Below are positions 21,631-33,715 of a stretch of DNA of 64,000 nucleotides, in pieces. Both the position numbers and the translations under genes were made by a program. Source of the DNA: Ariolimax columbianus (taxonomy: Eukaryota; Mollusca; Gastropoda; Stylommatophora; Arionidae); contig JAVGWX010000011.1 of the NCBI GenBank assembly GCA_036924085.1, positions 28,634,817-28,698,816 on the forward strand. The letters are read 5' to 3'. The number at the start of each line of letters is the position of its first letter. Within the stretch, counting starts at the first letter, position 1. Under the pieces are notes generated by a model. The model was not told the DNA's origin and made no database searches. It was given only the letters and a program-made list of their open reading frames with translations.

Positions 21631-24600
21631 AGGACTCCAGCTGCCTAGTAGTTGGAGACTTCAACAGCCACTCTATTCTAGAACATGGCATACCACCTCT
21701 ACTCCAGACTTGGCCTTTTCCACGGTGGATATTCACCACAAAATAGACCGCCAGGTGCTAAACCAATTGGCAGGTAGCGACCAATTAGGCTAGAAGTTGA
21801 TATGGAAGTAGACCCACAGGAAATAAAACCGCTCCAACGTTGGAATTATAAACGAGCCGACTGGGACAGATTTGCAATCCTGACAGATGGGCTGTGTGAA
21901 ACCATCAACACACGGAATAACAATATGAAACCCATGGTGGAAAGCCTAAGCAAAGCAATAATGCAAACAGCCACTGAAACCATCCCAAGAGGGGCAAGGA
22001 AAAACTACAAGCCTTATTGGAATGATGAATTGCAGAAAGCGGAAGACGAAGTCTCAAATGCCAGGAACATGGCAGAGAGAGAACAACCTATGGAGGCAAA
22101 TATCGCCCTCAAAGCCATCAAGGCGAAATACAAATACACTCTAAACCAAACAGCAAGAGAAAGCTGGAACAAACTATGGAAGTTAGTCAGAGCCATGAAT
22201 GACGAAACTCCATCAAACAAACAAATTACCATCAAGCAGGGTGACAACATGCTCACTGGAAAAAAAAGCTGCAAACGCCTTTATAGAGCATTATGCCAGA
22301 GCAAACCACATTGATGTTCCTACAAAAAGGCATACAGACATTAATGAAGAGCAAAAGAGCCACGACAACATCAATATGGCACCAGAGGAACACATGATGG
22401 CAAAACTAACAATGAATGAAATGGAAGAGGCCATGAGAACTCTAAGGAAAAAGAAAACGCCCGGAAAAGATGGCGTAACAAACGAAATGATGATGAGGTT
22501 GAGCCAAACAGCAAAGAGGAAGTTACTATCGGTCCTGAACCAAAGCTGGAAAAGGGGAATAGTACAGCAGGCATAGAAAGATGCTGTAATTATACCAGTA
22601 CCAAAGAAAGAAAAAGACAGAGCAGATCCAAATGGATACAGGCCTATCAGTCTGCTGAGCTGTGTAGGAAAACTGATGGAGCGTATGATAAACACCATAC
22701 TGATGTGGCATCTGGCAGAAAAACACATACTAATTCCACAGCAAGCAGGCTTTAGACAGCACAGATCCACTGAGGATCAGATCACTCTCATAGCCCAAGA
22801 AATAGAGGATGCTTACCAGGAGAAAAAACACACAGTAGCGGTTTGGGTGGACCTAGAAAAGGCATTTGGCAAAGTCTAGAAAGAGGGACTTAGAGTCAAG
22901 CTACGAAGAAGTGAAGTTTGTGGGAAAATGTACAGATGGATCAGCCACTACCTCAGAAATAGAACGGCCAGAGTTCAAGTACAAGGGCAGATGAGCAAAA
23001 AGTTGACACTTGAGCAGGGAGTACTCCAAGGGGGAGTACTGTTACCCACATTCTTCCTGGTGTATATATATATAACATCACAGAGAATATTCGAAGAAGA
23101 GTCCACAGCTCCATGTTTGCAGACGATCTGGCTATGTGGACCTCTGAAGGGAATCTCACCATAGCAAGTAATCGGATGCTGCCGGCCCTAACATCGCTGG
23201 AGGAGTGTGCGAACTCATGGCTGGTGAAAATAAATGAGGAAAAAACAACATGAACGATATTCAAACAAACCCCAAAACACCAAAATAAGTCTTAACGGCA
23301 AATACCTGCGGCCAAACGACAACCCAAACTACCTGGGAGTCACATTTGATCGGCGCATGACATGGACAAGTCAGATCGAGAAAAGCCGAGTAAGAGCCAG
23401 AGAAAGAATGGCAATCATGAGGAAACTTGCTGGCACAAGCTGTGAAGCAGACGAAAGTATACTAAAGAAACTGTACACTGGAAGAGCGAGACCAGTTCTC
23501 GAGTATGGCATTGTGGCATGGACAACAGTAGCAAAGGCGAACTTTGACAAAATTAACAAACTTCAAAACCAAGCCATGAGAGTTATAACAGGAGGCATGA
23601 AGTCAAAGCCAATTGGAGAACTTGAAAAGATTACAAATCTGCAATCCATGACCGACAGAAGAGACTGCAGAGCCCAGCAGCAAGCAGAGAAACTCAGAAG
23701 ACTGACAGACCATTGAATGCACCAGAGACTAAATAATTTTGGAAATGGGAAACTAAAGCGGAGAAACTTTGCAGAAATAGCCAAATCTAAGATGAGCGAC
23801 GACCCTATGAATGCATTAACAACACCAAAGCCCATCCCTACTGTACGCAAACCTACCTGGAGGCAGCATATATTTCTAGAGGTGGTAGAAAATATACCAG
23901 GTATTGGAAACAAGAACAGCCAGACTGAAAACGAAAGAAGAGACATAACCCTGATATACATAACGAAAAACTACCCAAGCATGGACTGGACCCATGCATT
24001 CACCGACTATTCTGTAACAAACACAACACAGAACGGAGGGGCAGGGGTATTCCTGAGCCTACCAAATGGTAGAAAAATAACACTGTCAGTGGCAACTGGA
24101 AAATACTCAAGCAATTTCAGAGCGGAGGCAGAGGCACTGAGGGCTGCAGTAGAAGAAATGGTGACAGGCAAAAGAAATGAAAGCCATATATTCCTGTTTA
24201 CAGATGCCCTGGCCGTAGTCACAGCACTAAAAAGCCAGAAAAATACAGAACTTAATGATTTAAGAGCAGTACTCTGTCAACTATGCCAGCAGTCCGCACC
24301 AAAAAGAGTAGTGGTACAGTGGGTTCCATCCCACTGTAACATCCAAGGCAACGAGAAGGCAGACAGACTGGCAAAAGAAGGTGCAAGACTACCACAATCA
24401 GACCCTAGTGTGACCTACGAAGAGTCAAAAAGGCTTATTAGAGCTAGATACATGACCAAATGGGAAACCGAACATACTGGCTACACAAAAAACGATGCCT
24501 ATTACCAGTTTAACAGAAGAGAGCAGGTCGTGGTCTTCAGACTGCGCACAGGCCACAATAGACTGAGGTGCCACCTATTCAATAAATTGAAGATAGGTGG

Positions 24601-24830
24601 CACTGACGAATGCTCGTGTGGTACCGGAAAAATGACCGCTGAACATTTGCTGCAAAACTGCCCGACATATGAGGATCAGAGAGAGCAAATGTCGCCATCA
24701 CCGGTGGCAACACTAGACAAGCTCTTTGGCAGTGTCGGCAACCTCAGGATGACCGCTGCTTTTTTCTAAAAAATAAAGGTTGATGTCTGACAGCGTACGA
24801 AAAAAAAGAAGAAGGAGAAGAAGATTGAAT
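21630..24830 (+). mobile_element. Degenerate I/Jockey-like LINE with RNase H domain
   Basis: The order of domains is clear. An endonuclease C-terminal scrap reads LVVGDFNSHS near 21650. The frame from 21802 has the WNYKRADW linker motif. Reverse transcriptase blocks follow: KTPGKDGVTNEMM (22460), GYRPISLLSCVGKLMERM (22636), QQAGFRQHRSTEDQI (22740), VWVDLEKAFGKV (22846, where Gly replaces the usual Asp), GVLQGG (23020) and FADD (23113, in another frame). These lie in several frames with stops, so the copy is inactive. The 3' end is A-rich (24799-24820). It sits in sense orientation within intron 2. Confidence 0.9.
23717..24769 (+). pseudogene. RNase H and C-terminal part of the LINE polyprotein
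   Basis: The longest surviving open frame of the LINE, 350 codons. RNase H acidic residues are all visible: Asp about 97 (HAFTDYS), Glu in NFRAEAEALRAA, Asp about 162 (LFTDALAVV) and Asp about 216 (GNEKADRLAKEG), with WVPSHCNIQGNE before the last. A C-terminal segment FRLRTGHNRLRCHLF and a CSCG...EHLLQNC zinc-binding-like motif follow, as in I-clade elements. The initial ATG is not the natural start, since the domain continues a polyprotein broken upstream. Confidence 0.85.
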
Positions 24831-24929
24831 AAAGCATGCCTATCCATGTCTAATGTCACCACTTGGAAAGGGGGAGAGTATAGCCACAGACTCTCCTGAG
24901 GGTCTGAATGTAAGTTATCCACTCAGGCC

Positions 24930-25195
24930 GTATTCAGCCATTTTTGTACTTTTCAAAAGGAGATTTTCCAGTTCGTAAAGGTGACTGCACAACCTGTAGT
25001 ATTTCTGACAGATACAGAACCAGCACTTTATGCATTGAAGTGGGAAACTGCCACGTCTACATGCTCTACTGTCTGAAGTGTGTTACCACGCGTAAGACTG
25101 TCATTCTGTGAATACCTTCCCATTGTGGAATACAAGGAAACGAGAGAGGAGATCGACCGCAAAGGGGAAGGTTGAATACGGGAAACAAGATGTGC
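24930..25195 (+). mobile_element. Second LINE, RNase H scrap
   Basis: A plus-strand reading gives IPSHCGIQGNERGDR near 25118-25160, the last RNase H motif of an I-like LINE, different from the copy just upstream. It is cut off by the 40-bp array. The matching C-terminal module of such an element occurs at 31405-31690. Confidence 0.6.
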
Positions 25196-25935
25196 TAGCT
25201 ATCTACCAACAGAAGAACAGGATGATCATATGAATCAGAAAGTCACCAACAGAAGAACATAATGATCAGATCAATCAGAAAGTCACCAACAGAAGAACAG
25301 GGGGATCAAATCAATCAGAAAGTCACCAACAAAAGAACAGGGTGATCAAATCAATCAGAAAGTCACCAACAGAAGAACAGGGTGATCAGATCAATCAGAA
25401 AGTCACCAACAGAAGAACAGGGTTATCAGATCAATCAGAAAGTCACCAACAGAAGAACACGGTGATCAAATCAATCAGAAAGTCACCAACAGAAGAATAG
25501 GGTGATCAGATCAATCAAAAAGTCACCAACAGAAGAACAGGGTGATCAGATCAATCAGAAAGTCACCAACAGAAGAACAGGATGATCAAATCAATCAGAA
25601 AGGCACCAACAAAAGAACAGGGTGATCAAATCAATCAGAAAGTCACCAACAGAAGAATAGGATGATCAGATCAATCAGAAAGTCACAAACAGAACAACAG
25701 GGTGATCACATCAATCATACAGTCACCAACAGAAGAACAGGATGATCAAATCAATCAGAAAGTCACCAACAGAAGAACAGGGTGATCAGATCAATCAGAA
25801 AGTCACCAACAGAAGAACAGGGTGATCAGATCAATCAGAAAGTCACCAACAGAAGAACAGGATGTTCAAATCAATCAGAAAGTCATCAACAGAAGAATAG
25901 GATGATCAGATCAATCAGAAAGTCACCAACAAACG
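25196..25935. repeat. Minisatellite, 40-bp unit, about 18 copies
   Basis: TCAATCAGAAAGTCACCAAC plus AGAAGAACAGGGTGATCAGA at exact 40-bp spacing (for example 25271 and 25311), highly homogeneous. Confidence 0.97.
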
Positions 25936-25939
25936 ATTA

Positions 25940-26440
25940 CTGTAAGAAAACAGGCAAGAGCATATTATTGTGTTGCACGTTCGAACAGTACACAACCAAC
26001 TCCGCAGCCACATGTACACACAACTGAAGATTGACAACATAGCTGCGTGGAAAGGTACCCCAACTGCAGAGCATGCTATAAAACTGCCCGGAATAAGGTG
26101 TACAAATAAAAGGCAACTGGCCCATAGAAACAACACTTGAAGAGAAACTTTATGGACATATATGTCAACTACAAAAGACAGTGAAGTTTATACAAGAGAC
26201 AACATTGCAGATATAGACATTGCTAACGAATTTTCAAGCTAACGAAAGAAGAAAAAGAAGAACTTCTTTAATCACGTTAATCATATTAAGACGTCAGCTG
26301 TTATATTGTCCGGAACCCCATCGTGACCAGGACAGTAAAATCACGCCATCCCTCGGTTATTTTCATCCTGAGACCTAAAAAAATAAAAGTATTTAGTAGG
26401 GCATCCCCATCGAAGATGTCAGCTACGGGACTACTTTTAG
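25940..26440. other. Unassigned intron 2 sequence
   Basis: Might include more decayed LINE sequence. No readable motif. Confidence 0.4.
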
Positions 26441-26444
26441 CATG

Positions 26445-26980
26445 TTAGTATATTGTATAACAATATGTATGTATAACAATTAATTATGTCATCATCGTCT
26501 ACGATGGACGGCGGCCTTTGCCTTTGATATTGTATAACAGAACATGAACAAGTTACAGGACTACTTTTAGCGTGTTCATATATTGTATACCTGAACTTGA
26601 ACAAGTTACAGGACTATTTTTAGCTTGTTAATATATCGTATAACAGAGCGTGAATAAGTTACAGGACTACATGCACTTTTAGCGGGTTAATATATTGTAT
26701 AACAGAACATGAACAAGTTACAGGACTACTTTTAGGTTGTCTACATAATGTATAACAGAACATGAACAAGTTACATGACTACTTTTAGATTGTCTACATA
26801 ATGTATAACAAAACATGAACAAATTACAGGACTATTTTTACATTGTCTACATAATGTATAACAAAACATGAACAAGTTGCAGGGCTACTTTTACCTTGTC
26901 TACATAATGTATAACAAAACATGAACAAGTTGCAGGGCTACTTTTACCTTGTCTACATATTGTATAACAAAACATGAACA
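26445..26980. repeat. Minisatellite, about 54-bp unit, about ten copies, abutting exon 3
   Basis: TGTATAACAGAACATGAACA plus AGTTACAGGACTACTTTTAG recurs. The last copy ends about 26 bp before the start of exon 3, so the branch-point region of intron 2 lies in or beside the array. Confidence 0.93.
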
Positions 26981-27006
26981 CTGAGATATTGATGTTTATT
27001 TCTCAG

Positions 27007-27126
27007 ATTCTTCATAATTTCCGAGAACCAAGAGATACCGTACTGCTGTTCCGCATGCACGCATGTATGACTGATGGTGTTTCTCTGGTCCATGTTCTGG
27101 AGAACGCTTTGGGGGATTCCCAGAAG
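27007..27126 (+). CDS. WS/DGAT-type acyltransferase, third coding exon (active-site motif)
   Basis: 40 codons, phase 0 both sides, acceptor TTTATTTCTCAG|A and donor AAG|GTAACA. It encodes the active-site strand and loop: TVLLFRMHACMTDGVSLVHV. The family pattern at this place is R-x-H-H-x-x-x-D-G-x-S-L. Aligned on the flanking Arg, the Asp-Gly and the Ser-Leu, the first His (27058-27060) is kept but the second, generally taken as the catalytic one, is Ala (GCA, 27061-27063). Asp and Gly (27073-27078) are intact. The protein may therefore be inactive, use another base, or be represented by an unusual allele. Confidence 0.9.
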
Positions 27127-27289
27127 GTAACACACAGCTTGCGTGCAGATGTTCCAATGACACTCATTATTCTCTCAGACATGAGCACGAGACTTCCCAT
27201 GTGGTTTGTCTAGTTCTAAGTTTGTATGTGATTTAGCAGTGATTGTGTCTTTCATCACGACTTAATACACGATGATATTAGTCTGTAAA

Positions 27290-30200
27290 ATAGGCTGTCT
27301 GGGCAGTACTCTATACACGATCAGGCTGTCTAGACAGACACTACTCTATACACACTACTCTATACACGAAAAGGCTGTCTAGACAGACACTACTCTATAC
27401 ACGATGAGGCTGTCTTGACAGGCACTATTCTATACACGATGAGGCTGTCTAGACAGACACTACTCTATACACGACCAGGCTGTCTAGACAGACACTACTC
27501 TATACACTACTCTATACACGATGAGGCTGTCTAGACAGACACTACTCTATACATGATGAGGCTGTCTAGACAGACACTACTCTATACACGATGAGGCTGT
27601 CTAGACAGACACTTCTCTATACACACTACTCTATACACGATGAGGCTGTCTAGACATACACTACTCTATACACGATGAGGCTGTCTAGACAGACACTACT
27701 CTATACATGATGAGGCTGTCTAGACAGACACTACTCTATACATGATGAGGATGTCTAGACAGACACTACTCTATACACGATCAGGCTGTCTAGACAGACA
27801 CTACTCTATATACAATGAGGCTGTCTAGACAGACACTACTCTATACACGATTAGTCTGTCTAGACAGACATTACTCTATACACATTACTCTATATACGAT
27901 GAGGCTGTCTAGACAGACACTACTCAATACACGATGAGGCTGTCTAGACACTATTCTAGACACGATGAGGTGGTCTAGACAGACATTACTCTATACACGA
28001 TGAGGCTGTCTAAACACTACTCTATACACGATGAGGTGGTCTAGACAGACACTACTCTATGCACGATGAGGCTGTCTAGACACAATTCTATACACGATGA
28101 GGTGGTCTAGACACTACTCTATACACGATGAGGCTGTCTAGACACTTATATACACGATGATGCTGTCTAGACACTATTCTATACACGATGAGGCTGTCTA
28201 GACAGACACTACTGTATACACGATGAGGTGGTTTAGGCACTACTCTATACACGATGACACTTTCTAGACACTATTTTATACACGATGAGGTGGTCTAGAC
28301 ACTTATCTATACACAATGAGGTGGTCTAGACACTATTATATATACGATGAGGCTGTCTAGACACTATTCTATACACGATGAGGCTGTCTAGACACAATTC
28401 TATACACGATGAGGTGGTCTAGACACTACTCTATACACGATGAGGCTGTCTAGACACTATTCTATACACGATGAGGCTGTCTAGACACTATTCTATACAT
28501 GATGAGGCTGTCTAGATACTATTCTATACACGATGAGGCTGTCTAGACACTATTCTATACACGATGAGGCTGTCTAGACAGACACTACTCTATATACGAT
28601 GAGGCTGCCTAGACAGACATTACTCTATACACATTACTCAATACACCATGAGGCTGTCTAGACAGACACTACTCTATACACACTACTCTATACACGATGA
28701 GGCTGTCTAGACAGACATTACTCTATACACATTACTCTATACACGATGAGGCTATCTAGACAGACACTACTCTATACACACTACTCTATACATGATGAGG
28801 TGGTCTAGACACTACTCTATACACGATGAGGTTGTCTAGACACTACTCTATACACGATGAGGCTGCCTAGACACTATTCTATACACGATGAGGCTGTCTA
28901 GACACTATTCTATACACGATGAGGTGGTCTAGACACTATTCTATACAGGATGAGGCTGTCTAGACACTATTCTATACACGATGAGGCTGTCTAGACACTA
29001 TTCTATACACGACGACGCGGTCTAGACACTATTCTATACACGATGAGGTGGTCTAGACACTATTCTATACACGATGAGGTGGTCTAGACACTACTCTATA
29101 CACGATGAGGCTGTCTAGACAGACACTACTCTATACATGATGAGGCTGTCTAGACAGACACTACTCTATACACGATGAGGCTGTATAGACAGGCACTACT
29201 CTATACACGATGATGCTGTCTAGACACTACTCTATACACGATGAGGCTGTCTAAACACTTTTCTATACAAGATGAGGCTGTTTAGACACTATTCTATACA
29301 CGATGAGGCTGTCTAAACAGACATTACTCTATACACGATGATGCTGTCTAGACACTATTCTATACACGATGAGGCTGTCTAGACAGACACTACTCTATAT
29401 ACGATGAGGCTGCCTAGACAGACATTACTCTATACACATTACTCAATACACCATGAGGTGGTCTAGACAGACACTACTCTATACACACTACTCTATACAC
29501 GATGAGGCTGTCTAGACAGACATTACTCTATACACATTACTCTATACACGATGAGGCTGTCTAGACAGACACTACTCTATACATGATGAGGTGGTCTAGA
29601 CACTACTCTATACACGATGAGGTGGTCTAGACACTACTCTATACACGATGAGGCTGTCTAGACACTATTCTATACACGATGAGGTGGTCTAGACACTATT
29701 CTATACACGATGAGGTGGTCTAGACACACTCTATACACGATGAGGCTGTCTAATCACTATTCTATACATGATGAGGCTGTTTAGACACTATTCTATACAC
29801 GATGAGGCTGTCTAAACAGACACTACTCTATACACGATGATGCTGTCAAGACACTATTCTATACACGATGAGGCTGTCTAGACAGACACTACTGTATACA
29901 CGATGAGGTGGTTTAGGCACTACTCTATACACGATGACACTTTCTAGACACTATTTTATACACGATGAGGTGGTCTAGACACTACTCTATACACGATGAG
30001 TCTGTCCACACACTATTCTATACACGATGAGGTGGTCTAGACAGACACTACTCTATACACGATGAGGCTGTCTAGACACTATTCTATACACGATGAGGCG
30101 GTCTAGACACTACTCTATAGACGATGAGGCTGTCTAGACAGACATTACTCTATACACGATGAGGCTGTCTAGACACTACTCTATACACGATGAGGCGGTC

Positions 30201-30570
30201 TAGTCACTACTCTATACACGATGAGGAGGTCTAGACACTACTATATACACGATGAGATGATCTAGACACTACTCTATAGACCATGAGGTGATCTAGACAC
30301 TACTCTATACACGATGAGGCTGTCTAGACACTATTCTATACACGATGAGGTGGTCTAGACACTACTCTATACACGATGAGGTGATCTAGACACTACTCTA
30401 TACACGATGAGGTGATCTAGACACTACTCTATACACGATGAAGCTGTCTAGACACTATTCTATACACGATGAGGTGGTCTAGACACTACTCTATAAACCA
30501 TGAGGCGGTCTAGACACTACTCTATACACGATGAGGTGGTCTGGGCACTACTCTATACACGATGTGATTG
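27290..30570. repeat. 3.3-kb minisatellite built on palindrome GTCTAGAC
   Basis: About 100 units of CTATACACGATGAGGCTGTC plus TAGACACTACT (31 bp) or a 35-bp version with an extra AGAC. Some units also carry a duplicated CTATACACACTACT insert. Most units contain GTCTAGAC, and the longer ones the 12-bp palindrome CTGTCTAGACAG. A GGTGGTCTAGAC variant dominates some blocks. Confidence 0.97.
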
Positions 30571-30574
30571 GAAA

Positions 30575-31400
30575 CAAATCTTACACTAAGCAACGAGTGT
30601 TGTATTTGCAGCCTCGCAGATAACATACAGGCCCACCAAGCTGCATAATGTGCCCCGCAGCAAACTGGCAACACACAGCAGCATTATTTAATGGTTCACT
30701 ACCTCTTCCAGAGAGTGAGACCCTGAAGCAAATGGTAATTTGTCGCGGTCTCCAAATTACCTCCCATCAGTCGAAGCCATATTAAAAAGGTACACATGAA
30801 CATCGCGTTTGAAAATCTACAATTGGTTTGCGTACCCCTACATTTCTATAACAGTTTCCCATGGCAAGCAAACATAACCACACCATCAAACGTGCTGCGA
30901 GATGTGTTTTCATATAACTGTAAAGACCAATCCTAGCTCGGCATACTTTTCAGCAACCAATGCACATATGTAAGGAGTCGATTTGGGCGTGTCCACAAGC
31001 GTTCTGTTCTATCGGACAACGGTTATGAGCAAACAACTCTCAGGAGGTGATAGCAATGTTGAAGTTTTTCATAGACACTTTCAAGGAGTCTCTTCAACAT
31101 ATCTTCTATTCCCCTGGTGAGCGGCTTCCTGATCTGAGCTCGCCATACGGCAGCTGCATGGAGATGCGCTCATCGGACATGCGAACAACATGTCCCGTTC
31201 ATCTTATTTAGGCGTTTTGCAGAAGTGTATGGATGCTCAAGACGTTGGACTTGCAACTTAAGCAGACAGCTCAAGTGGAAACCTGTTTATGTCTCTGACG
31301 TGTCTGCTATATAATGTCCATATTTCGCAGGCAAACAGCAGAGTGGATAACGCTATCCCACGATACACTTTTACCTTGGTTTAATTAAGAATAATACCAG
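30575..31400. other. Unassigned intron 3 sequence
   Basis: Ordinary-looking sequence without recognised exon, repeat or RNA gene. Confidence 0.4.
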
Positions 31401-31404
31401 AGAA

Positions 31405-31690
31405 TTCTTGATGAACAGGCAGGGGACGGGAACTACGGGTCGCAGTGTATTTAGCGAAATGTCACAGCCAAAAAGTAATGATGACATACAAAAACTACGT
31501 AGAAGAGATCAAAGTCTCATCTTTCAGTTCCAAATAGGACACACCAAGGTCAATAGCCACTTGACCCGCATCAATCCCCTGCACATGCCTTTGTGCAGAT
31601 ATTGCTCTCATCCTGATGAAACAGACACTTACTCATTGAGTGCAAAGCGCTTGCGGACATGAGGAAAATATTCTTACAGCTGTGTCGCAA
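31405..31690 (+). mobile_element. I-like LINE C-terminal scrap
   Basis: The plus frame reads DIQKLRRRDQSLIFQFQIGH, then VNSHLTRINPLHMPLCRYC. This is the RRDQ..IFRLRTGH..LN.HL motif that follows RNase H in I-clade LINEs. After a frame change a TDTYSLSAKRL part corresponds to the usual ET..H.L..C end. It may be the 3' half of the element whose RNase H scrap lies at 24930-25195. Confidence 0.75.
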
Positions 31691-31754
31691 AGAGCCAATG
31701 GATCTTATGAAACTACAAAATATAAACTCGGTGAGAAATTAAGTCTGTGACTCC

Positions 31755-31945
31755 TGATGTGTTCGTGAATAACTTCCGTAACATGCAGGCATTCCGATGC
31801 TAATTGTGAGCATTTGCAATATGTGCTATGAGCTCACACGCCAAGGTTTGTCCATGTCAAATTTGATTGAATTACGTTCATTGGTTTACACGTTTTTAGG
31901 GAAAACCTGAGGTCGTTAGCGAGTCGGGCACCCTGTATAGACATA
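31755..31945. repeat. Dispersed repeat family E, copy 2
   Basis: Shares CTTCCGTAACATGCAGG, a GATGCTAATTG block, TGTCAAATTTGATTGAATTA and GTTCATTGGTTTA with 15688-15733 and 16005-16145. It ends in CGGGCACCCTGTATA, a mariner-like CAGGGTGCCCG terminus next to TA. Confidence 0.5.
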
Positions 31946-32027
31946 TTTATTACGACTTTTCTCTTCTCACGACTTTTCTCTTCATATCATCATCCTTTGT
32001 TGTTCTTTTAAAAACACCTACCACTGG

Positions 32028-32506
32028 AGCTGATTCGGTTTCTAACAGCTGAAGGATGTCGATCAGGTGACGTTCATCGCAGAACTGGACAACAATTTTG
32101 AAAGAAGGACATGAGCTAACGGAAGATCCTCAGAGACCAGGTGTCATGTGCATATTGTTTCGTTAACTCACGTCAATCTTTAAACACCGTTGTCCAGTTC
32201 TTCACTGTTGTCTTAGACACACTTTTGTCATCATTCACTGGCTGAATTCTGCGATGAATATCAACTGGTCGACATATTTCAGCTGTTAGAAACCGAATCA
32301 CCGCTCGCTGATAAATTCTGGAATTATTCCGTATCACACCCGCCATGTTTTCATCGGTCTGCTCAGGAACTATGAGTCGAAGGATAATGACATTTTGCAA
32401 ACTTGACGGTTGGTATGGGCTGTTTACACCAGAAGAGACGTCATCATGCGCAACGAACGTATGCTCACTTGTTGAAGTTTGGTCCGGTTTCATTTGAACA
32501 CGCCTT
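32028..32506. mobile_element. Foldback mariner remnant, copy with shortened left arm
   Basis: The right arm (about 32155-32506) is a minus-strand mariner 5' end, with the helix-turn-helix region NSRIYQRAVIRFLTAE and SKTTVKNWTTVFK readable, and it ends at CGCCTTGCAA. The left arm (32028-32130) is the same sequence on the plus strand but lacks its outer part and carries an internal deletion. The layout equals that of the full foldback element at 59503-60190. Confidence 0.8.
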
Positions 32507-32509
32507 GCA

Positions 32510-32765
32510 ATTATGTTCTCCTGCTGTGGTATGTTCTGTGGAACTTTGTTTTACATGATCAGACTGCAAAACCCATACACAACATTCATTCGTTGCATAT
32601 TACAGCATGCATATCTCGTTGCCGTTGTTCTTTTCTTTCCTCCACAATTAAACGGAATCCTCATTGGGGATTTTTTATGTTTGAGAATTTAACTATTAAT
32701 GAAACACTGTTACAAGACAGAGCCCACTGCTACGCATCAAATGTGTATGTACCTTAAGCCTGCCT
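32510..32765. other. Unassigned sequence
   Basis: A 92-codon frame (32479-32757) begins inside the mariner end and has no recognised motif. Confidence 0.4.
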
Positions 32766-32774
32766 TTCTCAACC

Positions 32775-33345
32775 CAGATTTCTCGGCATCCTAAGGTTCC
32801 GCGAGCAATCATTGGGTGTTCCGCGAGAAATCGTTTTATGTTCCACCAGCAATCATTAGGTGTTCCGCGAGAAATCATTAGGTGTTCCGCGAGAAATAGG
32901 TACCACGAGTAATTGCTAGTTCAGCGAGAAACAGCTAGGAGTACCGCGAGATATCGATAGGAGTTCAGCGAGAAACATCTAGAGGTACCGCGAGATATCA
33001 CTAGGAGTTCAGAGAGAAACAGCTAGAGGTACCGCGAGATATCACTAGAAGTTCAGAGAGAAACAGCTAGAGGTACCGCGAGATATCACTAGAAGTTCAG
33101 AGAGAAACAGCTAGAGGTACCGCGAGATATCACTAGGAGTTCAGAGAGAAACAGCTAGAGGTACCGCGAGATATCACTAGAAGTTCAGAGAGAAACAGCT
33201 AGGGGTATCGCGAGATATCGCTAGGAGTTCAGCGAGAAACAGCTAGGGGTAACGCGAGATATCGCTAGGAGTTCAGCGAGAAACATCTAGGGGTACCGCG
33301 AGATATCGCTAGGAGTTCAGCGAGAAACAGCTAGGTGATCCTCTA
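32775..33345. repeat. Minisatellite, 44-bp unit, about 12 copies
   Basis: AGCTAGAGGTACCGCGAGAT plus ATCACTAGAAGTTCAGAGAG recurs at 33021, 33065 and 33109. The first units (32775-32930) use a related, shorter GTTCCGCGAGAAATCATTAG unit. Confidence 0.94.
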
Positions 33346-33715
33346 GAAATAGTGGTGAATAGACTACGCATATGTACATGGAGCGTGTAGTTTAGTCAAC
33401 AGTGAGCTGGCGTGCTAAGCTGGGATTACAGCGCCCCAGAGTTCGAAATCACGGACCGATGAACAAAAAACTCATGACGTGGTTCGTTTCTGGTACAACC
33501 CCTCCTCCAGTCGACCCAGGTACCTGACGCTTGAGATACTGAAAGTATAAACAGCAAGGAGGGAAACTGGCCACGCCACCTCACATAGGCTGCGGCTACA
33601 TGAAACATTATCTTTATCCCCGACGGCAAATTGGAACTTACCTTTATTTGACCCTTTTTTTGAGTCTGTTAAAAAAAAAAAATATCACATTCGACGTTTG
33701 TTACGATATTCTTGG

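Larger units (their letters stand above)
18355..27006 (+). other. Intron 2 of the acyltransferase gene (8,652 bp)
   Basis: Bounded by GTATTA and TTTATTTCTCAG, phase 0. It contains TC-rich arrays, the 30/36-bp arrays, a degenerate I/Jockey-like LINE, an RNase H scrap and 40- and 54-bp arrays. Confidence 0.85.
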
